A DNA stretch of 64,000 bases. Source: Halobellus inordinatus. GTDB taxonomy: Archaea > Halobacteriota > Halobacteria > Halobacteriales > Haloferacaceae. The stretch covers positions 1-64,000 of the forward strand of contig NZ_JANHAV010000002.1 of the NCBI RefSeq assembly GCF_024464655.1. The letters run 5' to 3'. The first letter of the stretch is position 1. Each line of letters starts with the position of its first letter. Positions 40,970 to 48,541 of this stretch are shown one piece after another. The notes under the pieces are model-generated. The model was not told where the DNA came from and searched no databases. It worked only from the letters and a program-made list of their open reading frames with translations. A program made the translations under genes and the position numbers.

Positions 40970-42097
40970 ATGCCTCACGAATGCACAAACTGCGGACGCG
41001 TATTCGCCGACGGATCGAAAGAGATGCTCTCGGGGTGTCCGAACTGCGGCGGCAACAAGTTCCAGTTCCGTCCCTCGTCCGCGACAGACACGGGAGCAGA
41101 CGACCGGACGACTCCCACGGGAGCAGACGACCGGACGACTCCCACGGGGGAAGATGATCGAACGACGGAGCGTCAGCGACCCGACGCGGACCCTTCATCC
41201 AGTGGAACGGAACCCGCTCGTGACACATCGTCGCCGACCGACGACTCGAGCGGGTCTAACGCTTGGCGTGAGGCCGCCGAACGCGTGCTCGGAAAAGGAT
41301 CGGACGAAACTACGGATTCGTCCGAACCGGACCGACAGGAGCCGTCTCGACAGTGGGTGAATCAGCGCCGCGACGAGCCGTCTTCGTCGGGTCGAGACAC
41401 TGCGCCCGACAGAACGCGCGCGTCGGAAAGTACCGATCGGACGCACGCGATGGATTCTCAGGCGCAACCCCGTCACTCCGAACAAACTGGGGGGGAAACA
41501 CGTCCGGGCGATACCGACCCCAGTTCCACTCGGAACGACACCGACACCAGTTCCACTCGGAACGACACCGACACCAGTTCCACTCGGAACGACACCGACA
41601 CCAGTTCCACTCGGAACGATACCGACCCCAGTTCCACCTCACCGCCGTCGGATACTGACGACGCAGAAAGTCAGCCAGGTACGACGGAGGCCCCATCTAC
41701 CGTCAGTCCGAAAGAGAACACGGCGCAGGCGAGCGCCCGCAGCGAGGTCGTCTCGCCCGACGAAATCGCGGCAGCGAGTCCGGACGAACCCGACACCGTC
41801 GCGCCCGCTGAGACGCCCGCGGAAGCCACTTCGGACTCTGACGGACCGCCGACCACCTCCGAAGGACGGGTCATCGAGCCGTCGAGCGACGAGCGTCCCG
41901 ACCTCGACGAACTCCGCGAAGAACTCAACGAGCAGTTCGAGAGCATCCGCATCGTCGCTCCCGGCGAGTACGAACTGAACCTGATGGAACTGTACGACCG
42001 GACCGAATACATCATCTCGCTGCAGGAGGACGGGCGCTACGTCATCGAAGTCCCGGACACGTGGGACACGACGCCCGGCGGCGCCGAAGACGCCTAG
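40970..42097 (+). CDS. oapC: Origin-associated zinc-ribbon protein OapC
   Basis: The protein has 375 residues. A zinc ribbon opens it: CTNCGRVFADGSKEMLSGCPNCGGNKFQF (CxxC-x14-CxxC). Residues 35-290 are a low-complexity acidic Ser/Thr/Asp linker that contains two tandem peptide repeats, TGADDRTTP-type near 40-62 and SSTRNDTDT-type near 183-224. The last 85 residues are a conserved domain (RPDLDELREELNEQFESIRIVAPGEYELNLMELYDRTEYIISLQEDGRYVIEVPDTW). This fits OapC, third gene of the origin-associated set, a probable DNA-binding protein. A separate ORB-like site precedes it. Confidence 0.88.
   Translation: MPHECTNCGRVFADGSKEMLSGCPNCGGNKFQFRPSSATDTGADDRTTPTGADDRTTPTGEDDRTTERQRPDADPSSSGTEPARDTSSPTDDSSGSNAWREAAERVLGKGSDETTDSSEPDRQEPSRQWVNQRRDEPSSSGRDTAPDRTRASESTDRTHAMDSQAQPRHSEQTGGETRPGDTDPSSTRNDTDTSSTRNDTDTSSTRNDTDTSSTRNDTDPSSTSPPSDTDDAESQPGTTEAPSTVSPKENTAQASARSEVVSPDEIAAASPDEPDTVAPAETPAEATSDSDGPPTTSEGRVIEPSSDERPDLDELREELNEQFESIRIVAPGEYELNLMELYDRTEYIISLQEDGRYVIEVPDTWDTTPGGAEDA
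41090..41150. repeat. 27-bp direct repeat within oapC (array 1)
   Basis: Two near-identical 27-bp units beginning CACGGGAGCAGACGACCGG, with a decayed third, encode the TGADDRTTP peptide repeat. In-frame length variation in the linker is expected to be tolerated. Confidence 0.85.
41514..41640. repeat. 27-bp tandem array within oapC with ORB-like dyads (array 2)
   Basis: GTTCCACTCGGAAC, itself a perfect 5-bp inverted repeat around ACTC, occurs at 41523, 41550, 41577 and 41604, with a truncated GTTCCACCTC at 41631: four full units at exactly 27-bp spacing. They encode SSTRNDTDT. The first 16 bases match the ORB head (GTTCCAnTnGnAACG) at 13 positions. Confidence 0.9.
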
Positions 42098-42180
42098 TAC
42101 GACGACAGCCACGCTGACTCTCTTTTCGCTCGCAGCGGCGGATTGAAGCATTTAAGCGCCCCCGCTGACAGGGTGTCACT

Positions 42181-42270
42181 ATGAGCCAAGCGACGAAGAT
42201 CGTTCTCGGAACCGTCGGTGTGTCGGCCGTCCTCGCGATCGCAATCATATTCGCGCTCGCGTTCGGGTAA
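42181..42270 (+). CDS. 29-residue single-pass membrane peptide
   Basis: The ATG at 42181 encodes MSQATKIVLGTVGVSAVLAI and then AIIFALAFG before TAA: a lysine-containing N-terminus and one uninterrupted hydrophobic helix. A strong TATA-like GCATTTAAGCGCCC lies at 42147-42160, about 30 nt before the ATG, and there is no other gene for that promoter before 42478. GC-rich third positions match real genes. Such tiny membrane peptides are often missed. It sits just downstream of oapC; function unknown. Confidence 0.72.
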   Translation: MSQATKIVLGTVGVSAVLAIAIIFALAFG

Positions 42271-42330
42271 CGTCCGCAGCGCGTTCCCACACGCCGCTTT
42301 TCCGTTGGCTGCACGTTCAAATCAGAGCCA

Positions 42331-42384
42331 CGCGGCTCCGATCGGTACTCACTACCCCGCGGCTCCGATCGGTACTCATTACCC
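42331..42384. repeat. 27-bp tandem direct repeat, intergenic
   Basis: Two units with 27-bp period begin CGCGGCTCCGATCGGTACTC at 42331 and 42358; they differ at one base (CACTACCC versus CATTACCC). The repeat lies in the 207-nt gap between the 29-residue peptide and the next gene, within the likely leader of the latter. Confidence 0.88.
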
Positions 42385-42477
42385 CGGTTCGACTGCACGA
42401 ACACATCTCGCCTGCACTCGCCACCCTCACCGGAGTCGAGACGGGGGCCTGAAGGCATCGCGTCCCCAACTCCGGAT

Positions 42478-43284
42478 ATGTTCGACCGACGCGACCTCGC
42501 CGACGACGTCGCCGCCGTCCGCAACGAGCACGCACCCGATGCGCTCGTCCTCGACGTCGCCGCCGACTTCGAGACCATCCCGCCGGCAGCCGCGGAGGAT
42601 CTCGGCCTCCTCGTGGACGGACTCTCGCCGGCCTCGTACCCGAGCGACTGGCTCCCGGGCGATGCGCCGAGCGCCCTCGTCACCTACGCGAGTTCGGATT
42701 TCACCGTTGGGATGCCGGGTGACGGCACCGTCACGTGGACGAGACAGACCACCCCGCCGACTGTCCTCGTGAAGAAACGCGCGGAGGGTACCCCGACGGA
42801 GTTCCTCGATTTCCTCCTTGCGGAGGCGTTCGTACAGATCGGAACCGACGCGCCCGAGCACTTCCTCCCGTTCTTCGGCGAGCAGTACCGCGAACTCGAT
42901 CGCGTCGTCCCGCTCGGCCCTGCGGACGTCTATCAGATCGCTGCCGCGCTCTACGACGCCTGGCTGGGACTCCAGACCAGAGAGACGTTCGCCGCGTGGG
43001 AGAGTACCCAACCGCGTCTCTTCGACGCCTGGGAAGACGCCGGACAGCGATTGAAGGGTCGACTCTCGACGCTCCCTCGGGCAGTCGCGCGCGGGCAGAC
43101 GTCGTTCGCCGAAGCCACCGAGTACGCCTGCTCTGCGATCAAACACGACCTCGAACTCCCCGCTCCGTTCGCCGCGCTCGACACGCAGATGTTCCTCGAA
43201 CACGGCGCGGAGTACGGCGTTCGATGGGCCGAAAAGACCTTCGAGAAACTCGAAGAGGGGTCCGACCGAACCGATCAGTCCTGA
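42478..43284 (+). CDS. Conserved haloarchaeal protein, function unknown
   Basis: The protein has 268 residues. The N-terminal 100 residues are alpha/beta-like (VLDVAADFETIPPAAAEDLGLLVDGLSPASYPSDWLPGDAPSALVTYA). The C-terminal 150 are helical and Trp/Phe-rich (EFLDFLLAEAFVQIGTDAPEHFLPFFGEQYREL ... FEKLEEGSD). I see no catalytic signature. Its position beside the origin genes and next to a KaiC/RadA-like gene is what can be said. A family A element lies 52 nt beyond its stop. Confidence 0.75.
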   Translation: MFDRRDLADDVAAVRNEHAPDALVLDVAADFETIPPAAAEDLGLLVDGLSPASYPSDWLPGDAPSALVTYASSDFTVGMPGDGTVTWTRQTTPPTVLVKKRAEGTPTEFLDFLLAEAFVQIGTDAPEHFLPFFGEQYRELDRVVPLGPADVYQIAAALYDAWLGLQTRETFAAWESTQPRLFDAWEDAGQRLKGRLSTLPRAVARGQTSFAEATEYACSAIKHDLELPAPFAALDTQMFLEHGAEYGVRWAEKTFEKLEEGSDRTDQS

Positions 43285-43336
43285 CCGGTTCGCATTACGC
43301 TACAGAGTACGAGCCCCCACTCTCGGAACCGACTCA

Positions 43337-43414
43337 TAGGGATTATCGTAACTGTTCGGAGATTCTCGCCGTACCGTCCGGCGAGACATCTATGGCGACG
43401 TACGATAATCCCTA
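43337..43414. mobile_element. 78-bp MITE-like element, family A copy 2, at the stop of the RecA-like gene
   Basis: It has the same 13-bp termini (TAGGGATTATCGT and complement) and differs from copy 1 at three bases. It is flanked by TCA at 43334-43336 and TCA at 43415-43417. The right TCA is the complement of the TGA stop codon of the minus-strand gene 43415-43993. It lies between convergent genes. Confidence 0.87.
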
Positions 43415-43993
43415 TCAGAACTCGGCGGTGACCTCGCCGCTGACGTCGAGTTCGACGACGGCGTCGAAGAGGTCGCGGAACCGCTGGATCGTCTCCTCGT
43501 CGTGGACCTCGTTCGAGAGGTGGAACAGCCCGACGGCGTCGTGTTCGTCGAGCAGTTCGAGGAGTCGCTCGCTCGCTTCGTACGCGCCGTCGACGTCCGC
43601 GTAGTAGGCCATCTCGGTCACCGAGTCGACGCTGATCCGTAGCTTTCCGTCGTGGGACTCCAGGAACTCCTGTGTCTGTGCGACGATTCCGTCAAGGTCG
43701 TCCGGTGCCGAGACGTAGTGGACGTGGTCCGTTCGTCGACGGGAGTAGCCGCGTTCGACCGACAGCGTATCGAGGACGACCGCCTTCTCCTCGTCGACGT
43801 CGTAGTGTTCCAGTTTCTGCTCGACCTCGCGGGCGGTGGTTCGTGTGGAGATTACCAGGAAGTGGTCCGTATCTGTCTTCAGGAAGTCCGTGTCGATGCG
43901 GTCCGTCTCACCAATGCTCGGGTGCAGCAGCAGAATGCCCGTTCCACCAGGGATCGAATCCGGTGCGTTCTCGATGGCGAGGTTGTAATCCAT
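43415..43993 (-). CDS. RecA/KaiC-fold protein lacking Walker A
   Basis: The protein has 192 residues: MDYNLAIENAPDSIPGGTGILLLHPSIGETDRIDTDFLKTDTDHFLVISTRTTAREVEQ then AVVLDTLSVERGYSRRR and LRISVDSVTEMAYYADVDGAYEASERLLELLDEHDAVGLFHLSNEVHDEETIQRF. The order of strands resembles KaiC/RadA-like domains (gas-vesicle GvpD and circadian-type families), but the P-loop GxxxxGKT is replaced by GGTGILLLHPS, so ATP binding is doubtful. Probable regulatory or scaffolding role. The stop codon is the site of family A copy 2, and copy 3 lies 161 nt upstream of the start. Confidence 0.75.
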   Translation of the reverse strand: MDYNLAIENAPDSIPGGTGILLLHPSIGETDRIDTDFLKTDTDHFLVISTRTTAREVEQKLEHYDVDEEKAVVLDTLSVERGYSRRRTDHVHYVSAPDDLDGIVAQTQEFLESHDGKLRISVDSVTEMAYYADVDGAYEASERLLELLDEHDAVGLFHLSNEVHDEETIQRFRDLFDAVVELDVSGEVTAEF

Positions 43994-44154
43994 ACCCGTA
44001 GGTCCGGCCCCGCTGACTTAATCGTGCGGGGGATCAGATCCGGAGGGGAGGAAAGGACCAGATCCGGAGCGAGGAAAGGATCATACCGGTGCGAGGAAGA
44101 CCTGTCTGGATCGAACGTGTCGACCGCGCCGACCGAACTTGGTACCCGAACTCA

Positions 44155-44232
44155 TAGGGATTATCGTCACTGTTCGGAGATTCTCGCCGTCCCGTCCGGC
44201 GAGACATCTATGGAGACGTACGATAACCCCTA
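44155..44232. mobile_element. 78-bp MITE-like element, family A copy 3, at the stop of the DUF2391 gene
   Basis: It is flanked by TCA at 44152-44154 and TCA at 44233-44235. The right TCA is the complement of the TGA stop codon of the minus-strand membrane-protein gene. The right terminus has one change (ACGATAACCCCTA). It has the same orientation relative to its host gene as copy 2. It lies only 740 bp from copy 2, so the two copies bracket the RecA-like gene in direct orientation. Confidence 0.87.
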
Positions 44233-44688
44233 TCAGTACAGCGAGTCGGCAGTCGCCGCGCCGATGACACTGAATATCGCTCCGATACTGACTGCTTTGA
44301 GCGTCGCGTCGATCCGCGCCGGATGGACGGCGACGTCGAAGACGACCATCGACCCCGACGCAGCGGAATCGAGGAACGTCGCCGGAGCGTCGAACGCGAG
44401 CGAGAGGACGACGACGGAGAAGTACGCCACGGAGATGAGCGAGACGAACCGCAGGGGGACGCCCCCGACCTCCGTCTCCCTGTCGGGATCTCTGTCGTCG
44501 GCCTTATACAACGCGCCGTACCCGATGGTGAAGACGATGAAGACGGTGAAAAGCGCCTGTAGCGACGACATACTCTGCGCCAACACCCACACCTCCTCGG
44601 TGACCACGAACGGCCCGGCGAGCAGGAACCCCCCGACGATTTGCTGTGCAGTGTCCGACAGCGCGAACCGACGACGACGTCCGACCAT
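44233..44688 (-). CDS. DUF2391-type integral membrane protein
   Basis: The protein has 151 residues with about four TM segments (QQIVGGFLLAGPFVVTEEVWVLA, LQALFTVFIVFTIGYGALY, LRFVSLISVAYFSVVVLSLAF, ATLKAVSIGAIFSVIGAATADSL). The FLLAGPFVVTEEVW and HPARIDATLKAVSIGAIFSVIGA parts match the putative membrane-protein family DUF2391 as I remember it. The start ATG at 44688 is used. No function is known. Its stop codon is the insertion point of family A copy 3. Confidence 0.8.
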   Translation of the reverse strand: MVGRRRRFALSDTAQQIVGGFLLAGPFVVTEEVWVLAQSMSSLQALFTVFIVFTIGYGALYKADDRDPDRETEVGGVPLRFVSLISVAYFSVVVLSLAFDAPATFLDSAASGSMVVFDVAVHPARIDATLKAVSIGAIFSVIGAATADSLY

Positions 44689-44796
44689 ACCTACTTTCGC
44701 CCCTCTCCCCGCATATACCCCGGCCTTACTGCAGACCGGGGTGCGAACACCACGCGAAACCCGACGCTTCTTGTTCGGGGCGGTCGACGCACCCGT

Positions 44797-45477
44797 ATGA
44801 GCGTTCGAGCCGAATTCGATGCCTGGGCGGCCGAGGGCCGTGACCGGGGAATGGAGGAACGACACTGGCACACCGCGAAACACGCGCTCGCCCGGATGCC
44901 GATCGAGCCCGGCGACACCGTCCTCGACCTCGGTTGCGGGAGCGGCTACGGCGGTCGCGCACTCCGAGACACGCAGGATGCCGGCCGAGTGTACGGTCTC
45001 GATGGATCTCCCGAGATGGCGCACAACGCGCAGTCGTACACCGACGATCCGAACGTCGCCTACCTCGTCGGCGACTTCGACGAACTCCCCTTCGCGGACG
45101 ACAGCGTCGACCACGTCTGGAGTATGGAGGCCTTCTACTACGCGTCGGACCCCGAGCACACGCTCGAAGAAGTCGCGCGGATCCTCCGGCCCGGCGGGAC
45201 GTTCTACTGCGCCGTGAACTACTACGAGGAGAACGTCTACTCCCACGAGTGGCAAGAACGGATCGACATCGAGATGACGCGCTGGTCCGCCGACGAATAT
45301 CGCAAAAAGTTCCGCGAAGCAGGTCTCCACGTCGCCGAACAGGACTCGATTCCGGACCGCGAGATCGAGATTCCGCCGGCCGAGGCGTTCCCCACCGACG
45401 ACTGGGAGTCGCGAGAGGCGATGGTCGAACGCTACCGCACGCACGGCACACTTCTCACGGTCGGCGTCGCGCCGTAG
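44797..45477 (+). CDS. Class I SAM-dependent methyltransferase
   Basis: The protein has 226 residues. SAM motif I is VLDLGCGSGYGGRAL, motif II VYGLDGSPEMAHNAQSY, and motif III VGDFDELPFADDSVDHVWSMEAFYYASDPEHTLEEVARILRPGGTFYCAVNYYEEN, the layout of ubiquinone/menaquinone-type (Methyltransf_11) enzymes. The substrate is not deducible. The C-terminal part (YRKKFREAGLHVAEQDSIPDREIEIP) is the usual lid region. The start is the ATG at 44797. Confidence 0.92.
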   Translation: MSVRAEFDAWAAEGRDRGMEERHWHTAKHALARMPIEPGDTVLDLGCGSGYGGRALRDTQDAGRVYGLDGSPEMAHNAQSYTDDPNVAYLVGDFDELPFADDSVDHVWSMEAFYYASDPEHTLEEVARILRPGGTFYCAVNYYEENVYSHEWQERIDIEMTRWSADEYRKKFREAGLHVAEQDSIPDREIEIPPAEAFPTDDWESREAMVERYRTHGTLLTVGVAP

Positions 45478-45526
45478 CGAGTCCGGTGTCGCCGAACGCA
45501 GCGAGGGCCGCCGGACGTAGCGAATC

Positions 45527-46792
45527 CTATTCGCCGCGCTCGAGGTCGACCACGTGGGCCGCTGTCGCGTCGAACCCGATCCGAACCTCACCGGAGAGCG
45601 GATTCGTCGATCGAACTGTCAGTTCCCGGCCGTTCCACCGGAGATAGGTTCGCGTCGACTCGCCGAGGAACTCCGTGCCGGACACCGTCGCGTCGAGAAC
45701 GTTCGTCTCGGTGCCTGTTCGCGACCTACTCGACTCTCCATCCATTAGCTCTGATCCACTCGGCTCGCTATCCCTCTCCTCTGAGCCACTCGCGAGCACC
45801 CGCATCTGCTCGGGCCGGACGCAGAACGCGACTCGGTCGTCCGTTTCGACTGCGTTCTCTGTTACAATCGTGACCGCTGCCCCGCCGACGTCGAGTTCGA
45901 CGCGCTGGGGCCGATCGGCGGTCCTATCGCGTTCTCCCTGCCATTCAGACCCCTTCGTTTCAACTGGAGATTTGCCTTCTACAGCGACTGAATCCCGGCT
46001 TTCTTCGAACTCGTCAGCCGCCCGACTCGAAACGACGCGGCCCTCGAAGACGTTGTTGTCGCCGACGAACTCGGCGACGAAGCGGGTCTCCGGGCGTCGG
46101 TACACCGCCTGCGGCGTTCCCACTTGTTCGACTGCGCCGTCGTTCATAACGGCGACGCGGTCGGAGATGGCGAGCGCCTCCTCCTGATCGTGCGTGACGT
46201 AGAGCGTAGTAATCCCGAGCGTCGATTGGATCTCTTTGACCTGTAGCCGAAGTCGCTCGCGGAGTCGGGCGTCGAGCGCGCTCATCGGCTCGTCGAGCAA
46301 CAGCAGATCCGGGCCGGGAGCCAGCGCCCGCGCGAGCGCGATGCGCTGTTGCTGCCCGCCGGAGAGCTCCGTCGGATTGCGGCCGCCCGCGTCGGGGAGA
46401 TCGACCAACTCCAGCAACGACGCCACGCGGCCTTCTCGGCTCTCGCCTCCCGGCGGGTCCGAAAACCTGAGTCCGTAGGCGACGTTCTCCGCGACCGAGA
46501 GGTGCGGAAAGAGCGCGTAGTTCTGGAACACGACGCCGACGTCCCGTTCTTCGGGTGGCACGCCGCGCATCTCGCGGCCTCCGAACCGAATCGATCCCGT
46601 ACTCGGCGTCTCGAAGCCGGCGACGAGGCGGAGCGTCGTCGTTTTCCCACAGCCGGAGGGACCGACGAGCGTGAAGAACTCGCCGTCCTCGACGTCGAGG
46701 TCGACGCCTGACCGCCCGCCACTCCCGTCTCTCCCTCCGAGCGCGACCGTCTCACCGTACTCCTTGCGCACGTTCTCCAGTGTCAGTTGCAT
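45527..46792 (-). CDS. ABC transporter ATP-binding protein (thiamine-type importer)
   Basis: The protein has 421 residues. Walker A is LVGPSGCGKTTTLRL, the Q-loop VFQNYALFPHLSV, the signature LSGGQQQRIALARAL, and Walker B LLLLDEPMSALD, with the H-loop YVTHDQEEAL. The C-terminal 190 residues hold a regulatory TOBE-like domain with a long Ser/Glu/Arg-rich insert (about 265-345). It is third of the operon binding protein - permease - ATPase, 2 nt from the permease stop, so it powers that importer. An exact copy of the ORB core (CCCCTTCGTTTCAACTGGA) lies inside the insert at 45950-45968, within coding sequence. Confidence 0.93.
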   Translation of the reverse strand: MQLTLENVRKEYGETVALGGRDGSGGRSGVDLDVEDGEFFTLVGPSGCGKTTTLRLVAGFETPSTGSIRFGGREMRGVPPEERDVGVVFQNYALFPHLSVAENVAYGLRFSDPPGGESREGRVASLLELVDLPDAGGRNPTELSGGQQQRIALARALAPGPDLLLLDEPMSALDARLRERLRLQVKEIQSTLGITTLYVTHDQEEALAISDRVAVMNDGAVEQVGTPQAVYRRPETRFVAEFVGDNNVFEGRVVSSRAADEFEESRDSVAVEGKSPVETKGSEWQGERDRTADRPQRVELDVGGAAVTIVTENAVETDDRVAFCVRPEQMRVLASGSEERDSEPSGSELMDGESSRSRTGTETNVLDATVSGTEFLGESTRTYLRWNGRELTVRSTNPLSGEVRIGFDATAAHVVDLERGE

Positions 46793-46794
46793 CC

Positions 46795-48525
46795 TCAGAA
46801 GCCACCTCGGCCGCCGTAGCGACCGCCGAACCGTTCGATGATCACGAAACTCAGGCTCGTCACCGCGAGCAGGACACAGCCCATCGCGGTCGCCGGGCCG
46901 AGCCGCCGGCCCAGATACCGCTCGACGGCGACGGGCATCGTGTAACTGGTCGACCCCTCCGCGAGGACGACCGTCGAGTCGAACTCGCCGATGCTGATCG
47001 CGAAGGCGAACGCCGCGCCGGCGACGACGCCCGCGGCGACCAGCGGTAGTTCGATGTCGACGAGCGCGCGCACGCGGCTCGCCCCCAGACTCCGCGCGGA
47101 CTCCACTAGTCGCGGATCGAGATTCCCGAGCAGCGGCGCGACGTTCCGCGTCACGAACGGGTACGCGCCGACCGCGTGCGCGGCGACTACCGCGAGCGCT
47201 CCGGTGACCTGAACGCGCGTCCCAAACACCTCGATCCCGAAGACGAGTCCGCGAAGCAAGCCGAGGCCGACGACGATCCCCGAAACCGCGAGCGGAGCCA
47301 TCGACAGCGCGTCGACAATGGCCCGCCCGCGGAATTGCCGCGTCGTCAACACTGCCATCACGACTCCCATCGGGAGCGCGACGAGCAGCGTTCCGACGCC
47401 GAAAAGCAGCGAATTCTCGATCGCCGGCAGCGGCCGCACCTGATACGACGCGCCCGTCTGCTGACGTTCGAGGAGAAACAGGTAGTGATCGAGCGTCAGG
47501 CCGCCCTGTGGTCCGGTCAGGCTCGTGAGGACCATCGAGGCGATCGGCCCGACGAACACCGCGAGCACGACCAGGGCGTACGCGACGATCCCGATCCGGG
47601 TTCCCAGCGATCTGACGCTCGTCGACTCCGGCCACAGCGACCGTCGCGGTTGCGGCTGCGCGCCCTGTCCGGAGGCGCGCTGTCGTCCCTCGTAACGCAG
47701 GTACAGATACGTCAGCCCGAGCGAGATCGCCGTCTCGACGACTGCGAGCGCGGCCGCCTCGGCGTACGCGAGGTTCTGAATCCGCGAGTAGATGAACACC
47801 TCGACGGTCGCGAGCTGGAATCCGCCGAGCGCGAGCACGATCGGGAACGACGCGAACGTGAACACGAACGTCAGCGTCGCGCCGATCGCGATCGCCGGGA
47901 GCAACTGCGGGAGGACGACGTCACGAAACGCCCGCACCGGCGACGCTCCGAGGCTCCGCGCGGTCTCGACGGCCGACGCGTCGACGCTCTCCCAGGCCGC
48001 GGTCGTCACCCGCGCGACGAGCGGGGCGTTGTAGAAGGCGTGTGCGATCACGATTGCCTCGATGGTGAAAAGCAGGTCGACGGTCGGAAGGCCGAGCGCC
48101 CCCAACACTGCGTTGAGCGTGCCGTTCTGCCCGAACGTCGCGACGAAGCCGATCGCGACCATAATCGACGGCATCACGAACGGGAGGATCGTCAGCGAGC
48201 GCAGCGTCTCGCGACCGGGGAACTCGAACCGCGCGAGGAGCCACGCCCCCGGCAGGCCGAGCAGGACGGACGCGATCGTCGACAGCAGCGCCTGGTAGGC
48301 CGTGAATCCGAAGATGTCGACGAGATAGAACCGCGAGGTGAGCACCGACACGAGCGGGGCGATCGTCACCTGCCCGTCGACGACGACGGCGTCGACGAAC
48401 ACCGTCGCGACCGGATAGTAGAAGACGACGACGAGGACGAGCGCGGTCGCTGCCGTCCCGAGGGTGAGCGCGTGCGCTTCGAGTCGCGAGAAGGCGGTCC
48501 GAAGCACAGCGTTCACCGTCTCCAC
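46795..48525 (-). CDS. ABC transporter permease, fused two-domain (ThiP-like)
   Basis: The protein is about 576 residues with roughly twelve TM segments. Two binding-protein-dependent permease domains carry EAA-type loops: VETARSLGASPVRAFRDVVLPQLLPAIAIG and LVESARSLGASRVRALVDIELPLVAAGVVAG. The duplicated layout is that of ThiP/FbpB-type importers. I favour the GTG at 48525, which leaves 16 nt after the binding-protein stop; another GTG at 48585 is in frame and would overlap that gene by 44 nt and add 20 Ser/Gly-rich residues. It works with the ATPase and the Tat-exported binding protein. Confidence 0.9.
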   Translation of the reverse strand: METVNAVLRTAFSRLEAHALTLGTAATALVLVVVFYYPVATVFVDAVVVDGQVTIAPLVSVLTSRFYLVDIFGFTAYQALLSTIASVLLGLPGAWLLARFEFPGRETLRSLTILPFVMPSIMVAIGFVATFGQNGTLNAVLGALGLPTVDLLFTIEAIVIAHAFYNAPLVARVTTAAWESVDASAVETARSLGASPVRAFRDVVLPQLLPAIAIGATLTFVFTFASFPIVLALGGFQLATVEVFIYSRIQNLAYAEAAALAVVETAISLGLTYLYLRYEGRQRASGQGAQPQPRRSLWPESTSVRSLGTRIGIVAYALVVLAVFVGPIASMVLTSLTGPQGGLTLDHYLFLLERQQTGASYQVRPLPAIENSLLFGVGTLLVALPMGVVMAVLTTRQFRGRAIVDALSMAPLAVSGIVVGLGLLRGLVFGIEVFGTRVQVTGALAVVAAHAVGAYPFVTRNVAPLLGNLDPRLVESARSLGASRVRALVDIELPLVAAGVVAGAAFAFAISIGEFDSTVVLAEGSTSYTMPVAVERYLGRRLGPATAMGCVLLAVTSLSFVIIERFGGRYGGRGGF

Positions 48526-48541
48526 TCTGTCGGCGTCGCCC

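Noticed and set aside
41514-41640. Regularly spaced repeats that could be taken for a CRISPR array
   Set aside because: Units are contiguous 27-bp in-frame repeats without unique spacers, inside an intact oapC reading frame.
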